A stretch of 64,000 nt of DNA from the NCBI GenBank assembly GCA_037178675.1, contig JAYMGJ010000440.1, positions 1 through 64,000 on the forward strand. Direction: 5' to 3'. A program made the position numbers and the translations under genes. Each line of letters starts with the position of its first letter. Positions within the stretch are counted from its first letter, which is position 1. This DNA comes from Scleroderma bovista. Its lineage: Eukaryota > Basidiomycota > Agaricomycetes > Boletales > Sclerodermataceae. Under the pieces are notes generated by a model, which worked only from the letters and a program-made list of their open reading frames with translations, did no database searches and had not been told where the DNA came from. Shown piece after piece: positions 11,651 through 21,190 of this stretch.

Positions 11651-13068
11651 CTACGGTGTTTCTTCTATCTTCAAGAGCACCTTCTTTCCATACATCCCAC
11701 CTGCCAATCTATCCATCACCCCGCATATCTTTTCTCGAGCCTCTTCGTCTGTCTCCGCCCCCTTGATGACCACCACCTCGTGTTCGGGGCTTCGCAGCTA
11801 GTGCGCGGAGTCTGAGGCAGTACTCATCTCACGAACGGGTTCGCTACGCACCTTGCCATCTCGCATCAGACCAAACAGGGCGTCCGTCAGTCGTCTCCGT
11901 TCTTGCAAGGATTTATCACTGTACCAGCGGCTTTGCCAGAAGCCGTGGCACGTGATGTTCTTGAATATGAACAACGAAGTGGGAATGACCAGAGGCTCCT
12001 TGGACATGGCACCGTACGACACCAGATGCGCATCGTACCCTAGTAGGCGCATCATTGACGTAGTGACTCGTCCCCCGACGCAATTGAGGCCAAGTCTGAT
12101 GCTCTGATACGTCGTGATAACACGTTTAACGCAGGAGGCACAAGGTGGCGTTACCGTACCTTGCCTCCTGTCCAAGACTTGATTGTTTCCCTGAACCCCT
12201 TGGCACAAAGCTCGTCATACGTGGTGATACGGGTTGCGCCGAGATCATTTAGATAGGCCTTCAAAGACTCTACGTTCTCTCTGCAAAAGGCGAACGTTGA
12301 TTTTAATCACCGCATAAAACACATCCCTACCTATTCCGGATAAAATTGAGTGTCTTCCATCCACGGGCTGCAGCGATTTGAATAACGGCCTGGCCAACCT
12401 GTACCCATAAACGTTGAAAAGAACGCTCTAGAGCAGAGAGCTGACATACTGCGCTATTTGCACCATTTTGGACTATCCAGTCGCCTTCGTCCAACTGGAC
12501 GTAGTCATGCAGCATGTTGTACGCAGTGGGCGGATTGACCTGCAAGGGAAGCTCGGACCACCGAAACCATACGTATGACACGACGTACGGTAATGGCTGC
12601 CGCAGCTGCTTCACCCAGGTCAGAGGGCACCTTCAGGGCGTCTTGGACATCGACATTTCTTGCTGACGTCCATGTACCGGTCTGGGATTTTGTCATGATG
12701 ACCCAGTCGCCAGTTTTTAACTCGGTGACACCTTCACCAGTCTCAACCACCTCTGCCAACCCTTCGTTTCCTCCGACATACACAGGTGCCTGGGCATGTC
12801 CAAGGAGGTCAAAGGGGGCAATGGGTTTGGTTGGGTAGACACCCTCTATGACATTGATGTCGGCTGGGTTGATGGGCGACAAGAGAAAACGGACGTTTAC
12901 GGTGTTGGCGCGTGGGGGTGGGAGATTGGGGAATGTGCGGGCAAAAAGAGTAGACGAAGGGTTACCGTTACTGCTGTAGACTATCGCCCTGTTCCCGCAA
13001 GAGACGGCTGAAGCTGTAAAGGCGCGTGTTTGACTGACACAGTGGAGACAGCGAGCGACTCTGAGCAT
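11651..13068 (-). CDS. etr1: Mitochondrial trans-2-enoyl-CoA/ACP reductase (ETR1/MECR)
   Basis: This is an NADPH-dependent medium-chain dehydrogenase/reductase that performs the last reduction of type II mitochondrial fatty acid synthesis, which feeds lipoate production. The N-terminus ([23 protein letters not shown]) looks like a mitochondrial presequence. Family blocks follow in order: [56 protein letters not shown], then [63 protein letters not shown] and GFWQSRW. The final exon (11797-11651) is joined after LMRDGK by an intron with a GTGCGT donor and ends [11 protein letters not shown]. Length is about 370-380 residues, normal for the family. It diverges from ISH1 over 226 bp. Confidence 0.93.
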
Positions 13069-13294
13069 GGCGACGTCACAACTTGGGCCGTTACGAAACC
13101 TTCATGATACCTCCACTGATCAAGTGAGCACCAAAACTACGTGGGTTGTCTAGCAAAGACATCATGTACTTGCAGCAGGTAGCTCCAACCATGACGCCAT
13201 GAAGTGGGGGAGCCTGACGTCACACCACACATCCCTATAAGAATGGTTCCCTTGTGTCTCAGCTGCTGCGTCTAGCACTCTTCTCGCCAAAAGA
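13069..13294. promoter_or_regulatory. Divergent ETR1/ISH1 promoter with CRE palindrome and TATA box
   Basis: A perfect cAMP-response-element palindrome TGACGTCA lies at 13215-13222, and a second half-type site GACGTCAC lies near 13074, close to the ETR1 start. TATAA is at 13236-13240, about 55 bp before the ISH1 ATG, which suits ISH1 transcription on the plus strand. In fission yeast ish1 responds to stress MAPK signalling acting through Atf1, which binds this palindrome. Its role here is inferred. Confidence 0.6.
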
Positions 13295-14623
13295 ATGAGG
13301 ATCTATTGGCTGTTTCTTTTCTCCATCGCCCTCGTGAACGCTTCCAGTTGGTTCGGCTCAAGTGACCCCGTCGACTGCTCCTCCATCTTATCACCCTCCC
13401 TCACTTCCTCAGTAGCCAGCCAAGCATGCACCGCATCTCATAGTATCAGCAATATCGCTGCCCAGGCAACCCGAGAAGCCGTCCGTGCATTTGACGACAC
13501 CAAGGACTACATTTACAGCACATGGGACGATTCCCGTCTAAGGAAATGGCTCGAGGACAATGGGGTGGTGGAAGCCAGGAAGGCAAAGACGCACACCGAA
13601 CTCGTCAACCTTGCCAACCATTACACGCGCAAGGTGTCTGTTCCAGCATGGCAAAGCTGGAGTGACTCCTACATGGTAAATCAACCTCTGGGCTCGCACG
13701 AAAAATGCTTACCATCAGCTGGTAGCACGAGTGGCTTGTCGCACATAACCTCGTATCTCTGCACGAGTTCCCTTCCCGTGAAACACTCATCGACAAGATG
13801 AGGCGTTACTACTATTCTGTTACAGATAGTGTCTGGCACACGTGGACTGAATCCGAACTTAAAGCATGGTTGGTCAATCACAATATGTTGAAAAGCGATG
13901 AACAGAAGAAACGGGACGAACTGGTCAAGCTGGTCGAGTACGTTTCTGCCCCTCTGATCTGTGACATTTTTGATGCTAATCTGCTGAAGGGATCATTATC
14001 TGTCCACGGCCGACAGCGTCTGGGGAGCGTGGAGGGACTCGGACATTCACGAGTGGCTTGTTGCAAAAGGCTATCTTGACGAGAGGACCGCCGTCAAAAA
14101 GAAGCGTGACGAGCTTGTGGACCTTATCAATTCCAAGTACGCTTCTTTTCTGGCTGCGTCCGTGACCCACCTTGAGATACCGTTATGGCAGATATTCCGA
14201 CTTGTCAGCAGAGAAACGAGCGCCATATTTGGTTTGGCCAGATGCCAGATTACGAGCCTATCTCCGTGAGCAAGGTGTTAGTGAGGATGCTCTGCCTACA
14301 AGCAGGCCAGGGCTACTTCGTAAGCTACCATTATTTAGTGAACCCTCTCTGGTGTGAAATTCCTTGCAGAAGAAACGCGCATACGCTGGGTCCAGGTATC
14401 CACCCGAGCGGAAGGCATCTTGGCAAAACTAAGGAACTTGATCGACAGCGGAGTAGCAACAGCGGACGATATTTGGGGCTGGGTGGCTGGTCGCGTGCAC
14501 CAAGCCAGTTTCAAGGTGGGAGAGGAAGCGAATGGTGCATGGGAGAAGGGGGACGGCGAGAGCGCTGAGAGGGTTATGAAGGAGGCTGGCGAACGTATCA
14601 GAAGTAAGGGAGATGAATTGTAG
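13295..14623 (+). CDS. ish1: Ish1/Msc1-family stress-response protein of the nuclear envelope/ER
   Basis: The protein starts with a signal-anchor or signal peptide (MRIYWLFLFSIALVNASSW). Five Ish1 (SAP-like) repeats follow, recognisable by WxDSxLxxWLxxxG: TWDDSRLRKWLEDNGVV, SWSDSYM joined by splicing to HEWLVAHNLVS, TWTESELKAWLVNHNML, AWRDSDIHEWLVAKGYL, and a weaker VWPDARLRAYLREQGVS. The C-terminus is charged and helical (EGILAKLRNLIDSGVATADD, ending RIRSKGDEL). Three to four short introns occur. Fission yeast Ish1 is a nuclear-envelope stress factor, and budding yeast Msc1 affects meiotic recombination. The exact function here is not known. A CRE palindrome and TATA box lie in its promoter. 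Confidence 0.88.
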
Positions 14624-14892
14624 TCCTTCAAGTACCATGATCACATGTGGCTTCGTTGCTGGCTTCGGCCGTTCCTCCTCCAGCAGCAGAGTGAAGAGTG
14701 TGCAACGGCACGGTTATCAGAAAGCGCTGAGAGGCGGTCTATGTCAGAATCGCCAGGGTTGTCTACGACCGTCATTGCGATTTCTAGTTCAGTGGGTTAA
14801 GTATAAGGCTGGGAATCACCGCCAGTGAAAAGATATCACAGGATATTTCACGCGGCAGATTCCGATCCAAGCAAGTTACTACATCCACGACA

Positions 14893-15520
14893 ATGGTTCT
14901 ACCCCTTGCGACAAGGTTTGTTCCTCCAGTTAGAGGGAACATATTGCGATCCGTGTACAGTTCTACGCACTACATACCAGGCGGCCGTAAGTGAACCGCT
15001 CCATCTTTTAAGACGTGTTTGGCATATCGAAAACACAGCTGTTTACAAAGGGTCAGTAAATGACCCGACTCCATTCCCTCCGCCATCCAGGACGCATGGC
15101 TCATATCACTGGGCGTTTGAACGCCTTCTCGCCGCATCACTGGTCCCCACGACCGCTGCCGCGTTCGTCACCTCTGCGTCCAGTTACCCGGTCTTCGATG
15201 GAATCCTCGGCATCAGCTTGATCATTCACAGTCATATTGGGGTAAAAAATTGTGAATACTTTGTGCGATAATGACTGATACGGTTTTCTAGTTTGATACA
15301 ATGCTTGTGGACTATCTCCATCCGCGTAAATTCCCGTTCTTTGGGCCCCTGATGAAGTGGACGCTTCGAACAGCAACGCTCGGTGTCCTCGTTGGAGTTT
15401 ACCAATTCAACACGAACGATATTGGTATGTACAGGCAATGTTTTTGCATTACTTTGTTAAACCATTATGTCGTGCGTGGCAGGCCTAACGGAGCTGATTG
15501 CAAAGGTGTGGCAGGCATAA
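14893..15520 (+). CDS. sdh4: Succinate dehydrogenase cytochrome b small anchor subunit (CybS)
   Basis: This is a membrane anchor subunit of mitochondrial complex II; it helps bind haem b and ubiquinone. Exons 14893-14986, 15039-15241, 15292-15424 and 15483-15520 give 155 residues. The presequence MVLPLATRFVPPVRGNILRS leads to GSVNDPTPFPPPSRTHGSYHWAFERL, the conserved entry to the first membrane helix. Next come LLAASLVPTTAAAF, GILGISLIIHSHIGFDTMLVDYL (the haem-ligand helix with His and the Asp-Tyr motif), FFGPLMKW, and a last helix with VLVGVYQFNTNDIGLTELI. The ATG at 14893 is chosen because it gives a clean presequence; upstream codons in other frames are not conserved. Confidence 0.94.
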
Positions 15521-15599
15521 TTGGATGGTTCTTGTATTACAAAGTTTTTCTGTTGAACATAAGACGGGGTCTTTGCCCAGTCCCCTCCAGCTCGTACCT

Positions 15600-16235
15600 A
15601 GTCGCTTGTTATCCCTGTTTCGTGCCAACAAAGTAGTTCAAGCAACCTTTTGGACATCATCTCGCTTTCCCGTTGAAGCAACGGGGGCCCTTGTCTGATG
15701 AGTTCTCATTTAGTGTTAATGCTGAGCCATCTGTCCTTCCTGGCACCGATTCTTATGCTGCTACCGCTTTGGTTGATGACTTGCTCAATGATATTATCAT
15801 ACCACGGATGGCGAGTTGAACAGGGTCGAAGTTCGAGTTTGTCAAGCCGTCGCCCACTGGCGTGAGTTCATCTACAATTTACAAGAAAATTGTTCTGACG
15901 ACCAGATGATGGGTGGCGGCCACGTGCAACGCCGTTCTGTTGGGTCTATCGTTGAAATTTCGTCCTGCGTTCGTATAGAAAGGTGCACGAACTTGCGTAC
16001 TATGCATCCTCAGGAGCAGTTTTCAAGCGTCTCACGAGGCCCGCGACAAGTCGCGCATCATCGAAACGTCTACCTTGAGCTCGTTTAAATTTGGATTGAT
16101 CCACACTCGGTCACCAGCGATGCTCTCTCATTTGAGCACACCTCCAGCTTTGGAGCAGAGACCCCGCCGCTGTCCATTTCTAACAAGCATCCGATGGAGC
16201 AACTTTTGGTACAGACTGATTGACTTGTGTAGCCC
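15600..16235 (+). pseudogene. Unrecognised coding-like segments, probably a decayed gene
   Basis: Several peptide stretches with normal composition appear in shifting frames. SSSSNLLDIISLS lies near 15640. After a frame change, PLSDEFSFSVNAEPSVLPGT continues through ALVDDLLNDIIIPRMAS to a stop near 15820. HELAYYASSGAVFKRL follows near 16000, and ALSFEHTSSFGAETPPLSIS, ending MEQLLVQTD, lies at 16120-16223. Some joins could be introns, but the frame change near 15676 has no splice sites. I do not recognise the family. It is either a decayed gene or a heavily spliced small one. Confidence 0.25.
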
Positions 16236-16242
16236 CATGAGA

Positions 16243-16333
16243 GCCCGCTTAGCTCAGTGGTAGAGCGCGTCACTTGTACCTGATTAGGAATCAGGGAGAT
16301 GATGAGGTCGGTTGTTCAATCCAGCCAGTGGGC
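16243..16333 (+). tRNA. tRNA-Thr, anticodon TGT, with a 20-nt intron
   Basis: A full cloverleaf can be drawn. The acceptor stem GCCCGCT (16243-16249) pairs with AGTGGGC (16327-16333) with one G-T. The D arm is GCTC-AGTGGTA-GAGC. The anticodon stem CGTCA (16268-16272) pairs with TGATG (16300-16304), and the anticodon TGT is at 16275-16277. The T arm GGTTG-TTCAATC-CAGCC is at 16310-16326. An intron occupies 16279-16298, directly after position 37, the standard eukaryotic site. The intron contains the hairpin CCTGATT-AGG-AATCAGG. The internal A-box and B-box positions are intact. TGT reads the threonine codon ACA. Confidence 0.88.
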
Positions 16334-16861
16334 ATTCTTTTTGCATTCGCAAATTGGAGGAATTCCCTTTCAATTATGTAACTAGAAAAAGGCTGTTGGA
16401 AACGGCTGGTTTCCTCGTGTTCGCTTGGGGGTATTGGTCAAGGAATTTTTATCAGGCCTTCGGCTGTGAACATTCCCCTTACTATACCCCCTCGGGGAAT
16501 CGAACAAGGGCCTGACACGTTTCCGCCAGTAGAAACCACTCCTGGGGATTGGATCATAGGGGATGAGGATAGCGCGTCGTTTGTGTATCGCAACATATGA
16601 CGAATGTCATTCTGAAGTCCAAGCATCTTTCCTTAAGCCTATCGGGGCAAATGATTTCAGTCATCTAAAGTTTTCAGAAACGGTGAGGACCAGAATTCAC
16701 ATTACAGTGTTAGCGTACAAATACAACAAGATTCAACAGTCTAGCAGTGGAGAACATATAGAGCGTGTCAAATGACATCCAATGCTCCGTCTAACGACAT
16801 AAAACAAAAGGGATTGCTCAACTCAGCGTTTGCACAAAGATTGAACTAGAGAAGAGTGCAT
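16334..16861. other. Spacer between tRNA-Thr and the MGA2-like 3' end
   Basis: No coding region or repeat is recognised in about 530 bp. A sequence near 16497 (GGGAATCGAAC) resembles an inverted tRNA T-arm, but no cloverleaf can be built around it. Confidence 0.4.
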
Positions 16862-19859
16862 TTAAGCATACACACCCGTCCTTTCGGATAGGGTTGTTTT
16901 CAAAGCTTGTACAACGAAGCGAAAACCACTATGGAAAGCCCAAAGAAGTGATACTAGAATTGATGAGGTCAGTAAATGGCTACATGCCAAGACTGATCAA
17001 CGTACGGAGGAGAATAGGAAGCCAAAATAAAACAAGCATTCGATCGTCTAGAACGGATATTAGTAGTAGTAATAGAACACCACGCAAGATACTTACGCTT
17101 CTGCTTTCCTTTTGCATGTGACTTCACTGGTATATAACCATAAGTGGTATCTTCCACAGAGACTGGAGGTGCCAAGTCATCGTCAGTCTCAACGTCGCCC
17201 CACTGGGACTCCCCATCGTCCGAGAACTGTGGTGCAGCACAGTCGGATGTATTGCTACACCAAACAAAATCATCAAAGAATCCAGCTGGAGCAATGTCTT
17301 GCGGTGTCTTCCCGAGAAGATTGACAATCTCAGAATCAGCCCCAGCTGTTACAAGCAACGTCGCACAGGTCTTCGACCGCACAAGCACTGCGAAATGAAG
17401 GGGCGTATATCCACCATGATCGCGTGTGTCAAGATCGACATCATGGGCAATAAGGAACTCCATGAGCGCCGGTAGGTCAAGAAGTGCGGTCAGATGTAGA
17501 AGAGTCTGACCACCACTTGCTGTAGTGTGAGATACAGCTGTCGCCATTGTGATGTCTGCCTGGTTCGGTACGGTAAAGTCGACAAGGGACAGTAATTTCA
17601 GGATGGACGCTTCAAAGTTCTTGCTATCATCCGAATGTACGAGGAACATAGACTGGATATCGTACGACGTTGAGGGAGTGTGTCTCGGTGGAGGGTCTTC
17701 AGCTCCTGTGGTACTAACTATGCGGAGTGCAACGTTCTTGGCGTCTTCGATCTTGCCTGTCATTTTGAGGCCAACCACTTGGAGAGCCAGCTCCATTCTA
17801 GAAATGGCTTCATTAGACATGAGAATAGTGTATCCCCACGGACTCACAAGGCTCTGTCAGATTCATCCGTGTATGTAAAAAGAGGGGGAGGAGACACCTC
17901 TCTGCTCTTGTCAATCCCTTCAAACCAAACAGCAACCACACCAGAAGTGGCACGAGGGGGAAGTACACAAAGGAGTGTATTGTCGCTCCAGCGTTGTGTT
18001 GAGCTCGCAACTACATCGCCGAAAATGCAGGTAAGTTGCACGGTCGGGTGGAAGTTCTCTCCAAGGATTGTTACTTCAATGCCGCCATGCGTTGGGCCAG
18101 ATGAAGGGATTAAGCGATGGATCTTAGGTACAGACAGAGACGTGGGCTGTTGAGAAGTGGAATCGAAAAATACGAAAGGCATCGGGTGAGGGTGAACTAA
18201 TGAGGGAATGAAATTCGTCGATGGTGCAGGAGTAACGGAAGAAGAGATGGTGTCAACCGGTGAGATCGACTGCGCTGAGTGGCGATTGCACGGGGAGAAC
18301 GGGTTCACGGAGATGCCATCGAGGGCAGGAGGAGCAACATGTTCATTTGTGGGAGTATAAGTGGCCTGTAATGGCGCTGGCGATAGACTGTTATTGCGAC
18401 TTGCAATATCATACGGTTTAATTCGTTTGTTCGTTTGGCTCTTGCTTTTTCCTGCGGTTCTCTTTGGCGCGTCTGAATAAACAAGTTCATCGATCGATGC
18501 GGCTTTCGACCACACTGTTTCACCCTCGCCAGGAAGGCCAGGGTGCATTCCGGATTTCATAGTGGATTTGTGGTCGTCCGTAATCATAATAGGGGGTGTT
18601 ACCCCAGTCCCGACAACGTAACCGGAGTTATCCATCATCGTGAAACGGATATTGAACCCGATTTTTTCACGATGGTGCCTGCAGTAACAAGTAATGCGCA
18701 CGGGAAGTACGGCAGACCCACTTGAGAAGTCGAGCACCTCGGGGCAATTGAATTGAATGATGCTGGTGGTATCCTCTTTGACCCCTTTTGAGTGTTCGTG
18801 GCTATTCCCACCCTCTGAATCGGAGCGAGCCGGCCTGACACGTGCAGCTAATTTTCGAGCAACACGCTTTGCCTAATAGAAAATAGCTGAATAGTTCTAT
18901 GCACAAAGAGAAGAATGCACTGTACCTCTCTATTCCGGCAGCTACCACAACTGAGGACTGTATCGTACGGAGCTGATGCACATGTTACAGTCGCTGTGAG
19001 ATGAAGAATGTCAGCCGGAGCGGGATCTTTTCAAAAGTAAGCAGTTGTCGAATGACGGGGTCGGAAATAGCTTTCACCGATTTTGCCTTCTCGCCGAGTC
19101 CGCCTTTTGGTGGACGTTCCTGGAGGTAGCTTGAGCCACTTCCACGAGCCAACCCGATCATACTGGGAGAGTTCGTCAGATGGAGTAGTTACGTGCGCCA
19201 GGTCGACAGTGATGCGAATTTGCGTCTCCACACGCGATTTCGTTCCAGACTTTGGAACATTAGGGGTCAATATGACAAGGCTGACATAGAAAATCAATGT
19301 CCTGTGAACCGTCATCTCGTATCAAACGAGTGACTTACTTGTAACAAGATTCTCTTGGAGGACAAATGACTCGGCGAGGGACAACATTCGAATCACGTTT
19401 GCGGGGTCGTATTGCCGGAGGAGGAACAATAGGAGTGCACACTAGATGAGAATGTGAAGGTAAATGATACTCGGACTGTTGGGGTGAAGGCTGCGCCGAT
19501 GGGTGGAAGGTGTCTGTTGGTGCTGTCGTCTCGGAGTCTGAGGGTGGCCTCGAGAACAAAGGTGAATGTTCTACGCTTGATCCAGGGGAGCTATGGAATT
19601 GATACGCCTTAAGAATATGTGGCCGCATAGGAGAGTAAACGCACTCCTCATATGCATGTTCTTCGATGAGGTCATTAAGCTCAAGCATCCGCTCGCCATC
19701 AGGCTTCTGTATGGTGGGGTGAGGTCCTTCAATATCCCATGCACCCATGGCTGGAATGGCGGTATGACACCACGATGGGAGGTCGTTGTGGATAGCGACA
19801 TTGCGGGGCTCTTCTAGTACGTCCGGAGTTTGTGGGGACGATGAACGAGACGCGGCCAT
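16862..19859 (-). CDS. mga2: Mga2/Spt23-like membrane-tethered transcription factor (IPT/TIG plus ankyrin)
   Basis: In yeasts this type of ER-anchored factor is released by proteasomal processing to activate fatty-acid desaturase and hypoxic genes. The N-terminus (MAASRSSSPQTPDVLEEP) is Ser/Pro-rich. A conserved N-terminal block runs through RVETQIRITVDLA, then CGSCRNREAKR and VARKLAARVRP, and LPVRITCYCRHHREKIGFNI. An IPT/TIG domain follows (IPSSGPTHGGIEVTILGENF, LPPRATSGVVAVWFEG). Two ankyrin repeats follow (GGQTLLHLTALLDLPALMEF and GGYTPLHFAVLVRSK). Two small 3' exons near 17049 and 16980 give RMLVLFWLPILL joined to SLLWAFHSGF, a C-terminal membrane helix, and the protein ends SERTGVYA. An ATG at 20002 has only a short unrelated frame, so 19859 is used. 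Confidence 0.88.
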
Positions 19860-20030
19860 TGCTTCTCTGCTTGCTCTCTGCCCCTGTCGCCGTCGAGGTC
19901 AACGACAAAGCGAGGTCTAGTTGGTGATTGAAATATTGGCTGGTCGACCAGCCAATTTGCAAAACGACTCAGACCAGGATACAAGGCGGCATCCGCATCC
20001 AAATTTAGTAATCCGTTCCCATCTCACAAT

Positions 20031-21190
20031 GCCCCTTTCAAATGAAGCTGAGAACGAGCTCACAAAGGACGATTATGACAATTATAAAGGTGATGTGTTT
20101 AGGTTGTACTTCATGGCGAGCACGGAATTGACGGTCCCCAGGAAGTAAACCAACCCAGTGAGAATGTTCAAAGGCCAGACGAGTCTGTGCTCAAAGAGAC
20201 AGTGAGCATCCTCGCACTAGCTAATGCGTACTGTGTTCAATCTCGCCATAGAATATGCGTTCTACCTAAACGAGCCCTAGGTGGATCTGCTGCCAAGGCT
20301 TCCTCGTTCAACGGATTTGCCCCCACTTCAACTACTCTTGCCTCCTCACCAGACAAGGTAAGTAGTACATATATCCCTCTCTACGTTTAATTTAAAATAT
20401 CAATTCATGGCTGCATCTGTCCAGGACACCCCAGGTCCTCCAATTTTTGCAGGATTCGCGGGATTTGGAGCTGGGTCTTCGGCAACTTCGAACTCATTCA
20501 CTTTCAGTGTGCAGCCTCCCACGACGTCTGCGGACCCAACATCTGTGTCTCAACCGGCAAGCTCTTATGCCGGATTTAAACCCCAATCCAATGCATCCGA
20601 AACAATTTTGGCTACCACTGGTCCATCATCGCTGCCTGCACTAGGGTCCTCTGCTTTTGGCTCTAACTCTAGTGTTTCCAACTACTTTACTTCATCAAAA
20701 ACTTCGAACACGTCTACGGATACCCCTGTCAAAACAGCTATAGCATTTGGTACATCAAGTTCCGTCTTCAGGGGCAATGGCGACACTGGCAAGTTATCCC
20801 TCTTTGCTACTCCAACAATCAGCAATGCTGTGACGGCTGGGGATGCACTGGACAGTAGCAAGGAACTTGCCAGAAGTCTTGGGACGAACTTGTTTGATGG
20901 TGATAAATAAGTGATTAGTGATGGGAATGCTTCCTTGGCGGAGAGGCTTGCTTGGTGCAGGTCCACAAACGCCGGCCGCCTTTAGCTTCGGCAAACCGGC
21001 TGTGAGCATCGGGAACCCCGTAGGATTCGTGTTTGGCACAACGAAAGCTAGTAATAGCAGTTCTGCAAGCGTATCGAAACACCCACCTGCTGTCTCTACT
21101 ATGTCTGGACCGGGCGTCGCCACTAAGCCCACCCAGACTTCGAAGGAGAAAGACGCTACTCCGCCACCGCCAAGGTGCACCCCCTTCAGC
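20031..21190 (+). pseudogene. NUP50/Nup2-like nucleoporin, inactivated
   Basis: NUP50-type nucleoporins bind importin alpha and Ran-GTP at the nuclear basket. The N-terminus MPLSNEAENELTKDDYD and the spliced block RPDESVLKE followed by LPKRALGG match the NUP50 domain. Next comes an FG/Ser/Thr-rich region (FAGFAGFGAG, SSAFGSNSSVSNYF, AIAFGTSS). Defects are clear. The exon junction before LPKRALGG is out of phase. The conserved run LGTNLFDGDK hits TAA at 20908. The matching continuation VISDGNASLAERLA is then shifted at about 20950 into another frame (PQTPAAFSFGKPAV, GNPVGFVFGTT). The C-terminal Ran-binding domain is missing; sequence after 21190 does not match it. It is likely a dead duplicate with the functional copy elsewhere. 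Confidence 0.7.

Noticed and set aside
16490..16570. Inverted T-arm-like GGGAATCGAAC after tRNA-Thr
   Set aside because: The reverse complement does not give paired T, D or acceptor stems.
19814..20002. Earlier start of the MGA2-like protein at 20002
   Set aside because: That frame ends soon after 19814 and does not join the conserved MAASRSSSPQ frame without an unsupported intron.
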